Assembly: GCA_010909165.1 (NCBI GenBank)
Contig: VJWM01000117.1
Coordinates: 884,866-948,865 of the forward strand
Length of the DNA: 64,000 nt
Direction: 5' to 3'
From: Anthoceros angustus
Lineage: Eukaryota; Streptophyta; Anthocerotopsida; Anthocerotales; Anthocerotaceae
A program made the position numbers and the translations under genes. Shown one piece after another: positions 36,401 to 47,339 of this stretch (its first letter is position 1; every line of letters starts with the position of its first letter). The notes below the pieces were generated by a model, which made no database searches, was not told the origin of the DNA, and worked only from the letters and a program-made list of their open reading frames with translations.

Positions 36401-38095
36401 CAAAGGGGACAGAGCAACAAGGACTTGTGTGGTCCAGAACTTCCCGCATCAGATTCTCAAGAGGTGGACCAGGAATGTTTAGAACTAGTGAGCATGGAAG
36501 CTGTTAGGAAATTTAGTGCCAAGGAAACATTAGCTGCTGGGTCTTGCAATGAACTTGCCATTGCACAGCAGAAGGAAGGACGTAGGCTATGGAGAATAGA
36601 TGGGAAATCAAAGATACGGGAGCCTGTATATGCTCGTGACACTGTTGAGGACCAGACAGAGTCCTCCAGTGTGTCTCTCGATCGATTTAGTTTGTGCTCT
36701 ATGGATGAAATAGCAAGAAGTTCTGAGATGAACCTTGCTGGTGACTCAAGCTCCTGGCAACCCATAGCAGTGGATGCTGGCGGAGATCCTGGTCAAGTGG
36801 ACTCTGCTTTGTTTGATGAGTGCCTGTTGTCAGCTGTGAAGGTTATTTTAGTGCCTTACCACCTTTGTTGCAGAGTGGCTGATGAAAGACTTGTGCTATT
36901 CCTCATCACGTGCTCACTCTTCTTCCCAAATATATGCCAACTGATCTTTCTCTTTCTGTCTGCAGGTTCTAATGAATCTGACCAATGATAACCCTGTTGG
37001 GTGTCGGCAGGTCGCTTCATTTAATGGCCTTGACACCATGGCATCACTTATAGTTCAACATTATGCTGTTCCATATTCACTTCCTCAATGTGAAGGGCTG
37101 GTGAGGGCACAGGTTGGCATTGAGGCAGCGGATTTGGCATCAAGACCAAAGCTTGCTGAGGAGGACTTAGACTTGTTAGTTACAGTATTGGGGGTGCTTG
37201 TCAACCTTGTGGAGAAAGATGATGGAAACAGGTACAGTTCTCTCTTGTGCCTGGGCATGCTGCTTTGAAGTGATATGATGCAACACAGGGTTGTGACAGC
37301 ATTGTTTATGCAGGGCGCGACTTGCAAAGATGGATATTGTGCCACCTGCGGTTGCAAATGATTCATCTTGGGAGAACATGGATATGATATCCTTATTATG
37401 TCTCGTGTTCCTAAGCAAATACGGGGCTGGCGAAGTGAGAGAAGATAACGTTCCTTCTGAGGTAACCATCTGGTTGTTGTCCAGCTGCGGTAGATGGTAG
37501 TTTTGATGGTTGCACAATACGTGTCACTTGGATGGGCCTGTTCATGCTCAGTGATGATCACCACTTTGTAAAACTCGAGAAAACCTTGGCTGCAGGTACA
37601 TGACGAGGCAAAGTTGAAGCGGGAAGCTGAGGACATGATCGTTGAGGCATATGCTGCACTACTGCTCGCATTCTTGTCTACTGGCAGGTTAGTCCAGGCT
37701 GCTAGTCCCCACTGAACCACACCTTCACAACTTGCCGCTGTGAACAAAACCCAGCAACCTGGACGTCCTTAGTTCTTAATTTTTCTGGCTGTTCTAATAC
37801 TTGTATGTTTGCGACATTGCAGTGAATACACACGTTCAGCAATTGCCGAACGCCTCCCCAAAGAAGGGTTGAAAGTGTTAGTGCCAGTGCTGGAAAGGTT
37901 CCTGGTGAGTGTGCGCTGTTTAACCTCGTATGTATCTGTCGCTGCGCACGGTGTGTGGACCATTTCAGTGGAGCTCATTCATTCTCCTCCCGTGTATCAT
38001 GGCAGGCCTTCCATCTCTCATTAAACATGATATCTCCCGAGACACAAGCGTCTGTGGAGAATGTCATCAACTCGTGTAAGCAGCCATTGAGATAA
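33441..38095 (+). CDS. WAPL: WAPL (wings apart-like) cohesin-release factor
   Basis: WAPL opens cohesin rings and removes cohesin from chromosome arms. The start ATG at 33441 gives MIVRTYQRRQ, matching the conserved plant N-terminus MIVRTYGRR. Within about 60 bases the frame changes (GC-rich run, likely indel) into SSVSDPGIGANSV, which then stays open. Exons: 33441-34028, 34171-34270, 34346-34712, 35189-35301, 35403-35536, 35757-35850, 36051-36841, 36966-37231, 37314-37462, 37596-37687, 37823-37904 and 38006-38095 (TAA). WAPL-domain text: METKESGELLEHVDEANFAM, RRILRIQ/GMCKPLLDAVV, GGSFKERLRELGGLDTV, LLRCFRVMENVTFL, VLMNLTNDNPVGCRQVA, LVTVLGVLVNLVEKDD, AEDMIVEAYAALLLAFLSTG and LVPVLERFL/AFHLSLNMISPETQ. 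The large seventh exon encodes the variable serine-rich insert. An intron near 35600-35710 carries a short gatgtcatcaagag tandem repeat. Apart from the N-terminal break the frame is sound. Confidence 0.9.
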
Positions 38096-38925
38096 ATATT
38101 CTTATGTCATCTTAAATACTTATTCTCCATTTGTTGCAACGTCGATGCACCTTGCCGCCTCCAATTCAAGCCTGAACTGAGGACGTATCGCTCCTTTGCA
38201 AAGTTCGGTAACGGGTACCGAAATCAGTCAACCAACATCACTGATTCGGACTACCTACATGCTTCTGTATTGGTCTTTTGCGTAGCAAGTCAACTACACG
38301 TAACGTTCGAGGTACATACATACATACATATTCTCTTGTGGACAAAATTCTGTCTATTATTATTTACATTTCCAGATTTTCTAAAGCACATTTAACACAG
38401 TCCTGTATGTATGTACCACCTAAATGGTGTTGTGGTAACATGCTACACGTGAAGACCAACTTTGGTTGCAGGACCACGTGGGGCCGTGGCGACCATCACA
38501 AGAAGCGGCCCGGCCCAGGTTTGGCGCTTCCGACCAATGCGACGTATAAGAAACGGCTGGTGGCGACCACCCGGTGCCCCGTCGCCTTGCTCGCAAATGT
38601 CGGCTGCAATGCGCCTGGCCGCCTTGACGCACCGCGTCGATGCATCGCAGGCGCAATTGCGGTTTTTCACGTCGGCAGGTCTGTCCCTGCTTCCTGAATG
38701 GCATTGTTTCCTTCCCATTGCATCTTCTGAATGGCATTCCTGGTGCTGATTCCCGAATTTGGAGTTGGAATCAGAGCTACAACGAAGTCGAAATGCAATT
38801 TATTAACATTTTGAGGGCCTGCTGCAGGCCTGGGAGCTTCTTGCGTCGTCTGTCAGCACTGCTGGCAGTGCTCCCAGCAGCGGAGCACGCAGACTCAGGT
38901 GCGCAGCTGCTGGGAAGGCCGCAGC
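38096..38925. promoter_or_regulatory. Spacer and upstream region of the Nudix gene, with a G-box
   Basis: A palindromic G-box core CCACGTGG lies at 38474-38481, about 450 bases before the Nudix start codon. G-boxes bind bZIP and bHLH factors. A (catacata)n microsatellite lies at about 38316-38333. The block 38465-38700 is clearly more GC-rich than the sequence before it, consistent with a promoter or 5' leader. No exon was recognised. Confidence 0.4.
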
Positions 38926-40637
38926 ATGCCGCTCCCGCAGCAGCCGACACTGGGGGTAGCCCCGCTGCCGCCGGATTCCGACGTGGATGTGCAGCCGTTT
39001 GAGAACATGGAGTGGGCCACAGGGCAGCTCAACGATGTGGGTGAAACGGAAATCTTCCGAGCGGAGCAAGACCACTACGACGGTGTTATTGTGGATCCCG
39101 CATGCTTGCCCGCCGACGCCTCCACTTTCCAACGAATGTTGCAAGCGTCCCTGACTGTCTGGCGGGTTCAGGTAGGAATATGCAGCTAGCGAGCCAGGCA
39201 GGATTGTTTATGCACTTTGGATCATGCGGTTTTTGAGACATTTTTCGTTTGTTTCAGCGGAGAAAGGGAGTTTGGCTGAAATTGCCCACAGAGAATGCTA
39301 ACCTGGTCGCCCCTGCTATCGAGGTTTTGCTGTTACCAAAGTCGTTATGTTGTAGGTCTGAGAGTAGTTGATTCGTTCGTCACTGTAGTTGTGTTTGTGG
39401 GTGTAGGCAGGGTTCGGCTATCACCATGCAGAACCTGCCTATGTGATGTTGACTTACTGGCTCCCGGACAGCCCTTCCACACTTCCTGCGAATGCCTCAC
39501 ACCAAGTTGGTATCGGGGCGTTTGTGATGAATGACAAAGGGGAGGTACGTGGGCATCAGCTTCTGGAATGCAATTTCGTCCTTGCATGCCCTTTGTAACT
39601 AGGAACTGTCGACTTGACAGGTTTTAGCGGTCCAAGAGAAGAATGGGATACTCAAGAACAGTGGATTCTGGAAGATGCCAACCGGCTTGATTAACCAGGT
39701 ACTGTCCCTTTCCCGAGCAGTGCACTGCACTGTTCAGCTCGCTGTGCTTGGAGCTTCTGTTGTAAGGTTGTTTCCTGATGTCTCCCTTCTGATTGCTGCT
39801 GCGAGCTCGTGTTTGCCTTTTAGCCTAGTCCAGGGACGAGTTTGATGTGAATTAGGATCTCTAACTAGAGCGATGATGATGAGTGATGTGAAAGGTTGTT
39901 TGCATGAGGCCGTTGCTCCAAGCCAGCGAGCTGCAGGACGAGTGGGAGCAGCCTTAATGACGGTTCTGCTGTTTGTGCTGTAGGGTGAGGACATTTGGTC
40001 GGGTGCAGTGAGGGAAGTGAAGGAAGAGACTGGGGTAGTGTTCCCTATCCTGGTGTCCTGGTTGCAGCGAGAACGTGATTGAAATCAATCAGAAGATGCT
40101 AATGCTGTGCTGGTCCAAATGCGTGCAGATTGATACTGAATTTGTAGAGGTGGTGGGATTTAGGTGAGAGGATAAACCTCAGAAATACTTGTGCACTATG
40201 GGCCAAGCATTGGCATACACATGCTGGTAGGTCTGATTCAAATACGTTGTTGGTGAAACAGGCAGGGACACCAAGTTGCGTTTGACAAGTCAGACTTGTT
40301 CTTCTTGTGCGTCCTCCGGCCCCTCTCATCGAAGATTGTGAAGCAAGAGTCTGAAATTGCCGCAGCCCAGGTACAAGGCACTAGGTCCATGTGAGTTCCG
40401 ACTTTCCCCACCCTGCCTCATCTAAACCAATGAAGGTCATTTGTGGTGCAGTGGATGCCTATGGAAGAGATCTATGCACAACCTTTAGTTGGCAAAGGAA
40501 AATTCAAGAAAATGCTGGACTTGTGTGTTGCCAGCTGCCAGGGCCGTTACAAGGGGCTGTCTGTCGATAGGTCATCCGCATTCCAGGGCATCTCATTTGA
40601 TTTCTATGCCAGTAGCAGTAGCTTCGACTTGCAGTGA
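38926..40637 (+). CDS. Nudix hydrolase (plant NUDT2/6/7/10 subfamily)
   Basis: Hydrolyses nucleoside diphosphates linked to another moiety, such as ADP-ribose or NADH, in the cytosol. Exons: 38926-39171, 39258-39323, 39407-39544, 39621-39698, 39984-40034, 40129-40163, 40262-40371 and 40452-40637 (TGA). The N-terminal pre-Nudix domain has QRMLQASLTVWRVQ/RRKGVWLKLP and GFGYHHAEPAYVMLTYWLP. Then come NASHQVGIGAFVMNDKGE, VLAVQEKNG and FWKMPTGLINQ. The Nudix box is GLINQGEDIWSGAVREVKEETG, complete for G-x5-E-x7-REVxEExG; intron 4 falls inside it, after GLINQ. HQVAFDKSDLFFLCVLRP and WMPMEEIYAQPLV follow. The pre-Nudix domain marks the NUDT2/6/7/10 clade. The C run at 40320-40324 has one base too many for the frame (R-P-L-S-S-K expected), the only break, and likely an error. 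The ATG was chosen at 38926 because it opens the conserved exon; an upstream exon could add a targeting peptide. Confidence 0.88.
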
Positions 40638-41110
40638 ACATCTCCCCTTCCGTGTACCATATTGTATCAGTACCATTAGTCCTGTTGTTAGTGACTGCTG
40701 TAACTACGCTGGAGAACAAGCGTTCCCAACGCTACGTTAATATTGGAACGCTTGTGAATATGTTGGGTCTACCTTTCTTATCGTCCATAAAAGCTCTACA
40801 CCTGGGATTGCAATGTCACATCATGGCCTCCTTTAACCTCGATGGACGAAGCTATGTGCTATGTACTCTTTTTGAGTCTTTGGATGTATATAGTTATTCT
40901 TATTATCTTGTATTCATTTTTTGGTACTTTTTAGCGTGAAATATTATTTTATATATTAATAACTATATAATTATCTAAAGGTTTGATGCCTTGTATGATC
41001 TTCCAATTGGCTTAGAAGGCAAAGAAGATGCCAAAGAATCTTTAAACGGTTAGACTTGATTATGGTTACGACCATAGAATCTTTAGATGGTTAGACTTGA
41101 TTATGGTCTG
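40638..41110. other. AT-rich spacer, nothing recognised
   Basis: 3' flank of the Nudix gene, becoming very AT-rich (about 40880-40980). A 30-base phrase (agaatctttarayggttaga) is repeated at about 41030-41105 at the edge of the minisatellite. Confidence 0.4.
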
Positions 41111-42060
41111 ATCACCACCTGTCCTTACACGTTAAGCGAGTTGAAGTCTTGTAAGAAACCAGCGCGAGTTGAAGTCTTGTGCTGATGACCACCTTTCCTT
41201 GCATGTTAAGCGAGTTGAAGTCTTGTAAGAAACCAGTGCGAGTTGTAGTCCTGTATTGATGACCACCTTTCCTTGCATGTTAAGCGAGTTGAAGTCTTGT
41301 AAGAAACAAGTGCGAGTTGAAGTCTAAGTCTTTGTACTAATCACCACCTTCCCTTGAAGTCTTGTACTTTGTACTGATCACCACCTTTCCTTGAATTCTT
41401 GTACTGATCACCACTTTACCTTGAGGTCTTATATTGATCACTACCTTTCCTTGAAGTCTTGAATTGATTACCACCTTTTTTTGAAGTCTTATATTGATCA
41501 CCACCTAGCAAGTTGAAGTCTTGAAACAAGTGCGAGTTGAAGTCGAAGTCTTGTGTTGATCCCCACCTTTCCTTGCACGTTAAGCGAGTTGAAGTCTTGT
41601 AAGAAACTTGAAGCCTTGTAAGAAACTTGAAGCCTTGTAAGAAACTTGAAGTCTTGTAAGAAACAAGTATGAATTGAAGTCTTGTAAGAAACAAGTGCAT
41701 TGCTCATACGACACCTCGCAATAGTGAGAAGAAACTGCGAGGGTTGAAGTCTTCTAAGAAACAAGTGCATTGCTCATACGACATCTCGCGATAGTGAGAA
41801 GAAACTGCGGGGGTTGAAGTCTTGTAAGAAACAAGTGCATTTCTCATACGACACCTCGCAATAGTAAGAAGAAACTGCGGGGGTTGAAGTCTTGTAAGAA
41901 ACAAGTGCATTTCTCATACGATACCTCGCAATAGTGAGAAGAAATTGCGGGGGTTGAAGACTTATAAGAAACAAGTGCATTGTTCATACGACACCTCGCA
42001 ATAGTGAGAAAAAATTGTGGGGATTGCAGTCTTGTAAGAAACAAGTGCATTGCTCATTCG
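41110..42060. repeat. Tandem repeats: variable gttgaagtcttgtaagaaac unit, then 70-bp unit
   Basis: From 41140 to about 41690 the phrase gagttgaagtcttgtaagaa alternates with tgatcaccacctttccttg at varying spacing. From about 41690 to 42060 a regular 70-bp unit follows in five to six copies (cttgtaagaaacaagtgcat ... cgcaatagtgagaagaaact). Because 70 is not a multiple of three, the minus-strand frames that read MHLFLTRLQPPQFLL in each copy only rotate through the repeat and are not a gene. Confidence 0.9.
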
Positions 42061-44050
42061 ACACCTCGCAATAGTGAGAAGAAACTATACCCTCGCTCAT
42101 ACGACACCTCGGAATAGTGAGAAGAAACTATACCCCCGCTCATACAACACCTCGCAATAGTGAGAAGAAATTACACCCCCGCTCATAACACTTCGCAATA
42201 GTGAGAAGAAATTACACCCCTGCTCATACAACACCTCGCAATAGTGAGAAGAAATTACACCCCCGCTTATATTACGATACCTCGCGCTAGTGAGAAGAAA
42301 CTACACCCCTGCTCATACTACGACAGCTCGCAATAGTGAGAAGAAACTACATCCCCGCTCATAACTACATCCCCGCTCATACGACACCTGGCAATAGTGA
42401 GAAGAAACTACACCCCCACTCATACTACGATACCTCGCAATAGTGAGAAGAAACTACACCCCCATTCACATGAAGACTAAGATTCGAAAGAAACTACACC
42501 CACGCTCGAAGAAACTAGATCAATAGTGAGAAGAAACTACACCCCCACTCCCCGCTCGAAGAAACTAGATCAATAGTGAGAAGAAACTACACCCCCACTC
42601 CCCGCTCGAAGAAACTATACCCCCGCTCATACGACACCTCGCAATGGTGAGAAGAAACTAAACCCCCACTCACCTGAAGATCAAGATTCAGAAGAAACTA
42701 CCCCCCACTTGAAGAAACTACACCAATAGTGAGAAGAAACTACACCAATAGTGAGAAGAAACTACACCAATAGTGAGAAGAAACTACACCAATAGTGAGA
42801 AGAAACTACACCAATAGTGAGAAGAAACTACACCAATAGTGAGAAGAAACTACACCAATAGTGAGAAGAAACTACACCCCACTCCTCGCTCAAAGAAACT
42901 ACACCTGCTCATACAACACAATAGTGAGAAGAAATTACACCCCGCTTATATTACGATACCTCGCTAGTGAGAAGAAACTACACCCGCTCATACTACTGAC
43001 ATTTCGCAATAGTGAGAAGAAACTACATCCCGCTCATAACTACATCCCGCTCATACGACACCGCAATAGTGAGAAGAAACTACACCCCACTCCTACGATA
43101 CCTGCAATAGTGAGAAGAAACTACACCCCATTCACATGAAGACTAAGATTCAAAGAAACTACACCCCACTCAAGAAACTAGATCAATAGTGAGAAGAAAC
43201 TACACCCCACTCCCTCAAGAAACTAGATCAATAGTGAGAAGAAACTACACCCCACTCCTCAAGAAACTATACCCCGCTCATACGACACCTCGCAATGGTG
43301 AGAAGAAACTAAACCCCCACTCACAAGATCAAGATTCGGAAGAAACTACCCCCACTTGAAGAAACTACACCAATAGTGAGAAGAAACTACACCAATAGTG
43401 AGAAGAAACTACACCAATAGTGAGAAGAAACTACACCAATAGTGAGAAGAAACTACACCAATAGTGAGAAGAAACTACACCAATAGTGAGAAGAAACTAC
43501 ACCAATAGTGAGAAGAAACTACACCCCACTCCTCGCTCAAAGAAACTACACCGCTCATACAACACCTCGCAATAGTGAGAAGAGACTACACCCCACTCCC
43601 GCTCAAGAAACTAGATCAATAGTGAGAAGAAACTACACCCCACTCCTCGAAGAAACTATACCCCGCTCATACGACACCTCGCAATGGTGAGAAGAAACTA
43701 AACCCCCACTCACCTGAAGATCAAGATTCAGAAGAAACTACCCCCCACTTGAAGAAACTACACCAATAGTGAGAAGAAACTACACCAATAGTGAGAAGAA
43801 ACTACACCAATAGTGAGAAGAAACTACACCAATAGTGAGAAGAAACTACACCAATAGTGAGAAGAAACTACACCAATAGTGAGAAGAAACTACACCAATA
43901 GTGAGAAGAAACTACACCCCCACTCCTCGCTCAAAGAAACTACACCCCTGCTCATACAACACCTCGCAATAGTGAGAAGAGACTACACCCCCACTCCCCG
44001 CTCGAAGACACTACACCCCCACTCCCCACTCAAAGAAATTACACCCTCAC
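42060..44050. repeat. Minisatellite of caatagtgagaagaaactac units with higher-order structure
   Basis: The array continues from the 70-bp unit by keeping only its caatagtgagaagaaact part. Units vary from about 40 to 60 bases, carrying crctcatacgacacctcg or cccccactccccgctcgaag. Three blocks are homogenised as exactly seven copies of a 22-base unit (accaatagtgagaagaaact plus ac): about 42723-42876, 43369-43522 and 43762-43915. The blocks share flanks, so a larger segment was itself duplicated. Spacers are not unique, and there is no adjacent cas-like gene. This is an eukaryotic minisatellite. Confidence 0.9.
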
Positions 44051-44302
44051 TGGCATGTATGCAGAATGTGCTAGTGTAAAGGATTCTTGCAGCGTGTTGG
44101 ACAAACTACCTGCGAGAGGCTAGTTTGGTGATGCTACAAATGTGTGAACGCTGCCTCGTAATATATGGAACCAGACGCTAGCGAGCGCTGTACCATTAGA
44201 TTAAACCTCGGTCGAAGGTTGCCTAAATGCCAGAACCTCAAAAGCTTCCATTCCATCATGACATTCTTTTCCTCCATTTCTTTTTTCTCCATCCCTGAAT
44301 TC

Positions 44303-44456
44303 TGAAAATGTCAGGATTGATTTTCATTCATCATTCAAGCATTATGCACAAATTACTGGTGAAGCGTCAAAGTGTAACCGTCCATTAAGTGACTTTTCGT
44401 ACCTAACCTAGTAAGGGCGAACTGTGCCTACCTTAGGTGCTATGTTATTAATAACA
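44303..44456 (-). repeat. 3' LTR of the copia element
   Basis: 154-base LTR with TG..CA termini; direct partner at 46576-46725. The 5-bp target duplication aattc precedes it at 44298-44302. A short purine-richer stretch precedes it on the minus strand (plus-strand cttccactt at 44457-44465), in the position of a polypurine tract. Confidence 0.85.
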
Positions 44457-44607
44457 CTTCCACTTAGTGCCTAGTATTAGGTCTAAGCTTCTACTTATGT
44501 TAATGTTATTGCTAACTTTTGATAATCTTTTTCGTCCCATATTCATTATATGTTCTTAATGCTTGATGGAGCTGAGTGCCTTCATAAGCACGTCCGCCGT
44601 CATCTAT

Positions 44608-45349
44608 TCTGTTGGGCCGTATAAAATGATAAACTTGCCTTCATCGACTACTTGTCGTCTAATGTGGAATTGTACTTCCAGATGCTTTGTCCGAGCGTGG
44701 AACTTCGGATTATATGTAAGCGTGATAGCACTTTAATTGTCGCAATAAAGTGGCCTAGGAATCCTCTGGGTCTCTCTCATAACTCTGAAAGTTGAAGGAG
44801 TTGCCAGAGTCCTTCCTTGCATGCATGAGTGAGTGAGCAATACTCAGCCTCGGTTGAGTTGAGCACCACTACCTGCTGCCGCTTGCTATTCCAGCTTGTT
44901 CTTGTGCCTCCAAGTAGGTATATGTAGTTGCTTGTACTCTTTCTGTCGTCGATGTTATCGGCCTAGTCGATGTCACTAAAACCTTCAAGTTGTAGAGGCT
45001 CTCCTTGATTAATATGTGATTGGTAAAGCAACCCTAGGTCCAGAGTTGTTCTGAGGTATCAAAATATCCTCTTAATTTCCTTCCAACGAGCTTGGGTAGG
45101 AGATGACAGGAACTGTGATAGAGCTCGCACTGAAAAGGATAAGTCTCGTCTAGTGCAAACCATAAGGTACATAAGACTACCTATGGCTGAAGAGTAAGGA
45201 AGAGTATGTGCTGTTCCACCAGTGGGTCTGGCTATTGGGACTAGGGGGTTGCCTAGGCGCCCCACATAGCCCCAAAATTTGCATTCTTTGAGGATGTTTG
45301 TAATTATGAATTTCCATACATAAAAGTTTTGCTGCTAACCGTCGAATTT
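44608..45349 (-). pseudogene. Copia polyprotein remnant: gag start fused to reverse transcriptase C-terminus and RNase H
   Basis: On the minus strand from 45349: KFDG, a stop, then NFYVWKFIITNILKECKFW (gag N-terminal region). It passes without a gap into GRLGNPLVPIARPTGG, TLPYSSAIGSLMYLMVCTR, DLSFSVRALSQFLSSP, then in other frames LEGFSD, DDRKSTSNYIYLLGG, WNSKRQQVVVLNSTEAEY and THACKEGLWQL. These are standard copia RNase H landmarks. Several stops and frame changes mean it is not functional. Confidence 0.85.
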
Positions 45350-45672
45350 GTCCTCTTTGGATAGGCTTTAAACGCTGGAAAAGATGGTGGATTTGGTGCT
45401 CAAGAGGCTAAATGCCATATTTCTGAGGGTACAGGAGATGTCCAGTTGCATGGTAAGGAGAACTCTGCAAGTTCTTTATAGAAATTTTATGTGGGCAGAA
45501 GGCCGATCTAGGTTAGTGAGTTTTCCTATGACTGAATTCTGTACTTCTTCTATTTCGTGTGTAGATGGCAGCCTGAAAAGGTTATGTTGTCGGCATAAGG
45601 AGTTAAAGCAAGAGAGGATTTGCTCTTTGACATCGTTTAGGGAAATAGGGGCAATTATGTCTAGGCAGGTGG

Positions 45673-46357
45673 TGTTGCATGAGGTAAGTACTTGCATTCA
45701 TATGAGCAGTTCCTCAACAGACAACCAAGAAAACAAATCAAATATGCAAATATAGGTGCAAATCAATAACAATAGGTGAGAGTAGCTCACACGTCGTGAC
45801 ACACACACACTCTCCCCACGAGAACAACATGCAAATTCCTCACACATCGCTCTCAGAGTCATAGCCTTGGCCTCCTCACAACACTCTTGTATTGCATACT
45901 TAGAGAACAAGCTATGATCTAAGCTTGTCCTCTGTGAAAGGGTCTATATATACTAGCCTTTAGCATCGGCATATTCCTAAGATATCCTATTGGCATAAGC
46001 ATATGCCAGAAATATCCTAAGAATATACTATAATATGCAAGGAATATGCTAAAGCATATTACTTGCGCTTATCCACTTAGCTATTGCTAACCATGTTTAA
46101 TCAACGCTTAATTGACATAAGCACTTTAGATTAATTAATACTAATTACTTACTTAAAATAAGTAATTAGATTAATCAATACAAATCAAACACTAAACCCA
46201 AGTGTAGAGATTAATGTTACACGCATGACAATGGTGAACTCTTTCTTCATTGTTGATAGACTAGGTATTCAACCTGAATGTATGATTAATCATACTCGTT
46301 GGGGTCTACATGCCCACTTTGGGTGATCTCTTTTGCTATTAGTAGTAATACGCTACA
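45673..46357 (-). repeat. Solo LTR (or LTR-like insert) nested in the copia element
   Basis: This block has the same start as the fragment at 1092 (TGTTGCAyGAGGTAAG) and matches it for about 370 bases. It ends CGCTACA, so its termini are the short inverted pair TGTTGC/GTAGCG-type with TG..CA ends. Flanks are ggtgg on the left and ggttg on the right, a five-base target duplication with one mismatch. A TATATATA box lies near 45945 on the minus-strand reading. It carries no coding sequence, as expected of a solo LTR. Confidence 0.6.
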
Positions 46358-46575
46358 GGTTGTGATCCAGCCGTAATGCCAAAGGTTCTCTATTGCTTCC
46401 TTAAGGAATTGTTGTTCTCTGTGGAATTTGCGCCATTCAAGGTACTCAGCTACTTGCATGCCTTTCTTTCAAGGCGCCAGCGCCTCTTGTCACTTGGCAT
46501 TGGAATGCCGTGGGCAGGGCATGGTGGTTTGACTGGATTGGTGCTCAGGGAGGCGAAGCTCCTGCTCTGATACGA

Positions 46576-46725
46576 TGAAAATGTCAGGATTGATTTTCAT
46601 TCAGCGTTCAAGCGTTATGTACAATGGTGAAGTGTCAAAGTGTAACCGTCATTAACGTGACTTTTCGTATCTAACCTAGTAAGGGCGAACCGTGCCCTAA
46701 CTTAGGCGCTATGTTATTAATAACA
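46576..46725 (-). repeat. 5' LTR of the copia element, with adjacent primer-binding site
   Basis: 150-base LTR, direct partner of 44303-44456. Immediately inside it (46561-46573) the minus strand reads GTATCAGAGCAGG, the copia-type primer-binding site. The target duplication aattc follows at 46726-46730. Confidence 0.85.
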
Positions 46726-46879
46726 AATTCTTTTGCTTCAGCACTGACTTCTTTTCCTCGATCCTTGTGTGGCCTCGGTGGTAGGATCAATACTATGATC
46801 TATCCGATAGCTTACAAGAGTGTAAGAGTGTGGCCCCAATGATAGGATCAATACTAGAATCTCTCGTCTAGAGCTCGGC

Positions 46880-47240
46880 TCACCCCTACTCATAGGGACA
46901 CTTACTTCATTCCTAAGGTAGTCTGCTTGCTCATAGAGACTAGGGGGAAAAAGGAATGAGCAAGCCGTGGGTATAGCTCATGGAGACCAGGGGAGGAAAG
47001 AATGAGCAAGCCGTGAGTCTGTAGTTGTAGTTTTGAACATTTTGGGTTTGAAGAAGAAACTAGTTTTGAATATTTTGGGTTCCGAAAAGTAGATTGGAAT
47101 ATTTTGGGTTCCAAGAAGAAAGTCTTTCAGGGCTATGGGTTTGTAGCTGTACTTTTAAACATTTGGGTTCCAAGACGAAGGGGATGTGGGTTTGTAGCTG
47201 TAGTTTTGAACATTTTGGGTTCCAAGAAGAAAGTTCTTCA
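46880..47240. repeat. Degenerate tandem repeats
   Basis: Two phrases recur: ggaatgagcaagccgtgrgt with gctcatggagaccaggggra (about 46915-47020), and gtagttttgaacattttggg followed by ttccaagaagaaagt (about 47020-47235, four to five copies). No coding sense. Confidence 0.75.
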
Positions 47241-47339
47241 GACATCATTTCCTTCAGGCATTACTGAGAGCAAAAACGTGTAGCCAGTCCTTAAGGCATC
47301 GTTTCTTACAGGTAGCATCTATCGTCACCTTTCCTCTCT

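Larger units (their letters stand above)
44303..46725 (-). mobile_element. Internally deleted Ty1-copia retrotransposon with nested LTR
   Basis: Two direct LTR copies, 44303-44456 and 46576-46725, begin TGaaaatgtcaggattgatt and end ..ttattaataaCA. Both outer flanks carry the same 5-bp target duplication aattc (44298-44302 and 46726-46730). On the minus strand the 5' LTR (right side) is followed by GTATCAGAGC, the core of the initiator-Met-tRNA primer-binding site used by copia elements. Reading on, a gag start (FDG..NFYVWKF) is joined directly to the C-terminal reverse transcriptase/RNase H (YSSAIGSLMYLMVCTR, DDRKSTS, STEAEY). Most of gag, protease, integrase and the polymerase core are deleted. 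The LTRs are about 150 bp, short for a copia element, and differ at a modest number of sites. Confidence 0.88.

Noticed and set aside
41416-42050. Series of similar minus-strand peptides starting MHLFLTRLQ
   Set aside because: They arise from a 70-bp repeat whose length is not a multiple of three, so each copy is read in a rotating frame with stops.
42700-43920. CRISPR-like array (22-base repeats)
   Set aside because: Units are directly abutting or separated by recurrent, not unique, spacers, in a plant nuclear setting without cas genes; it is a minisatellite.
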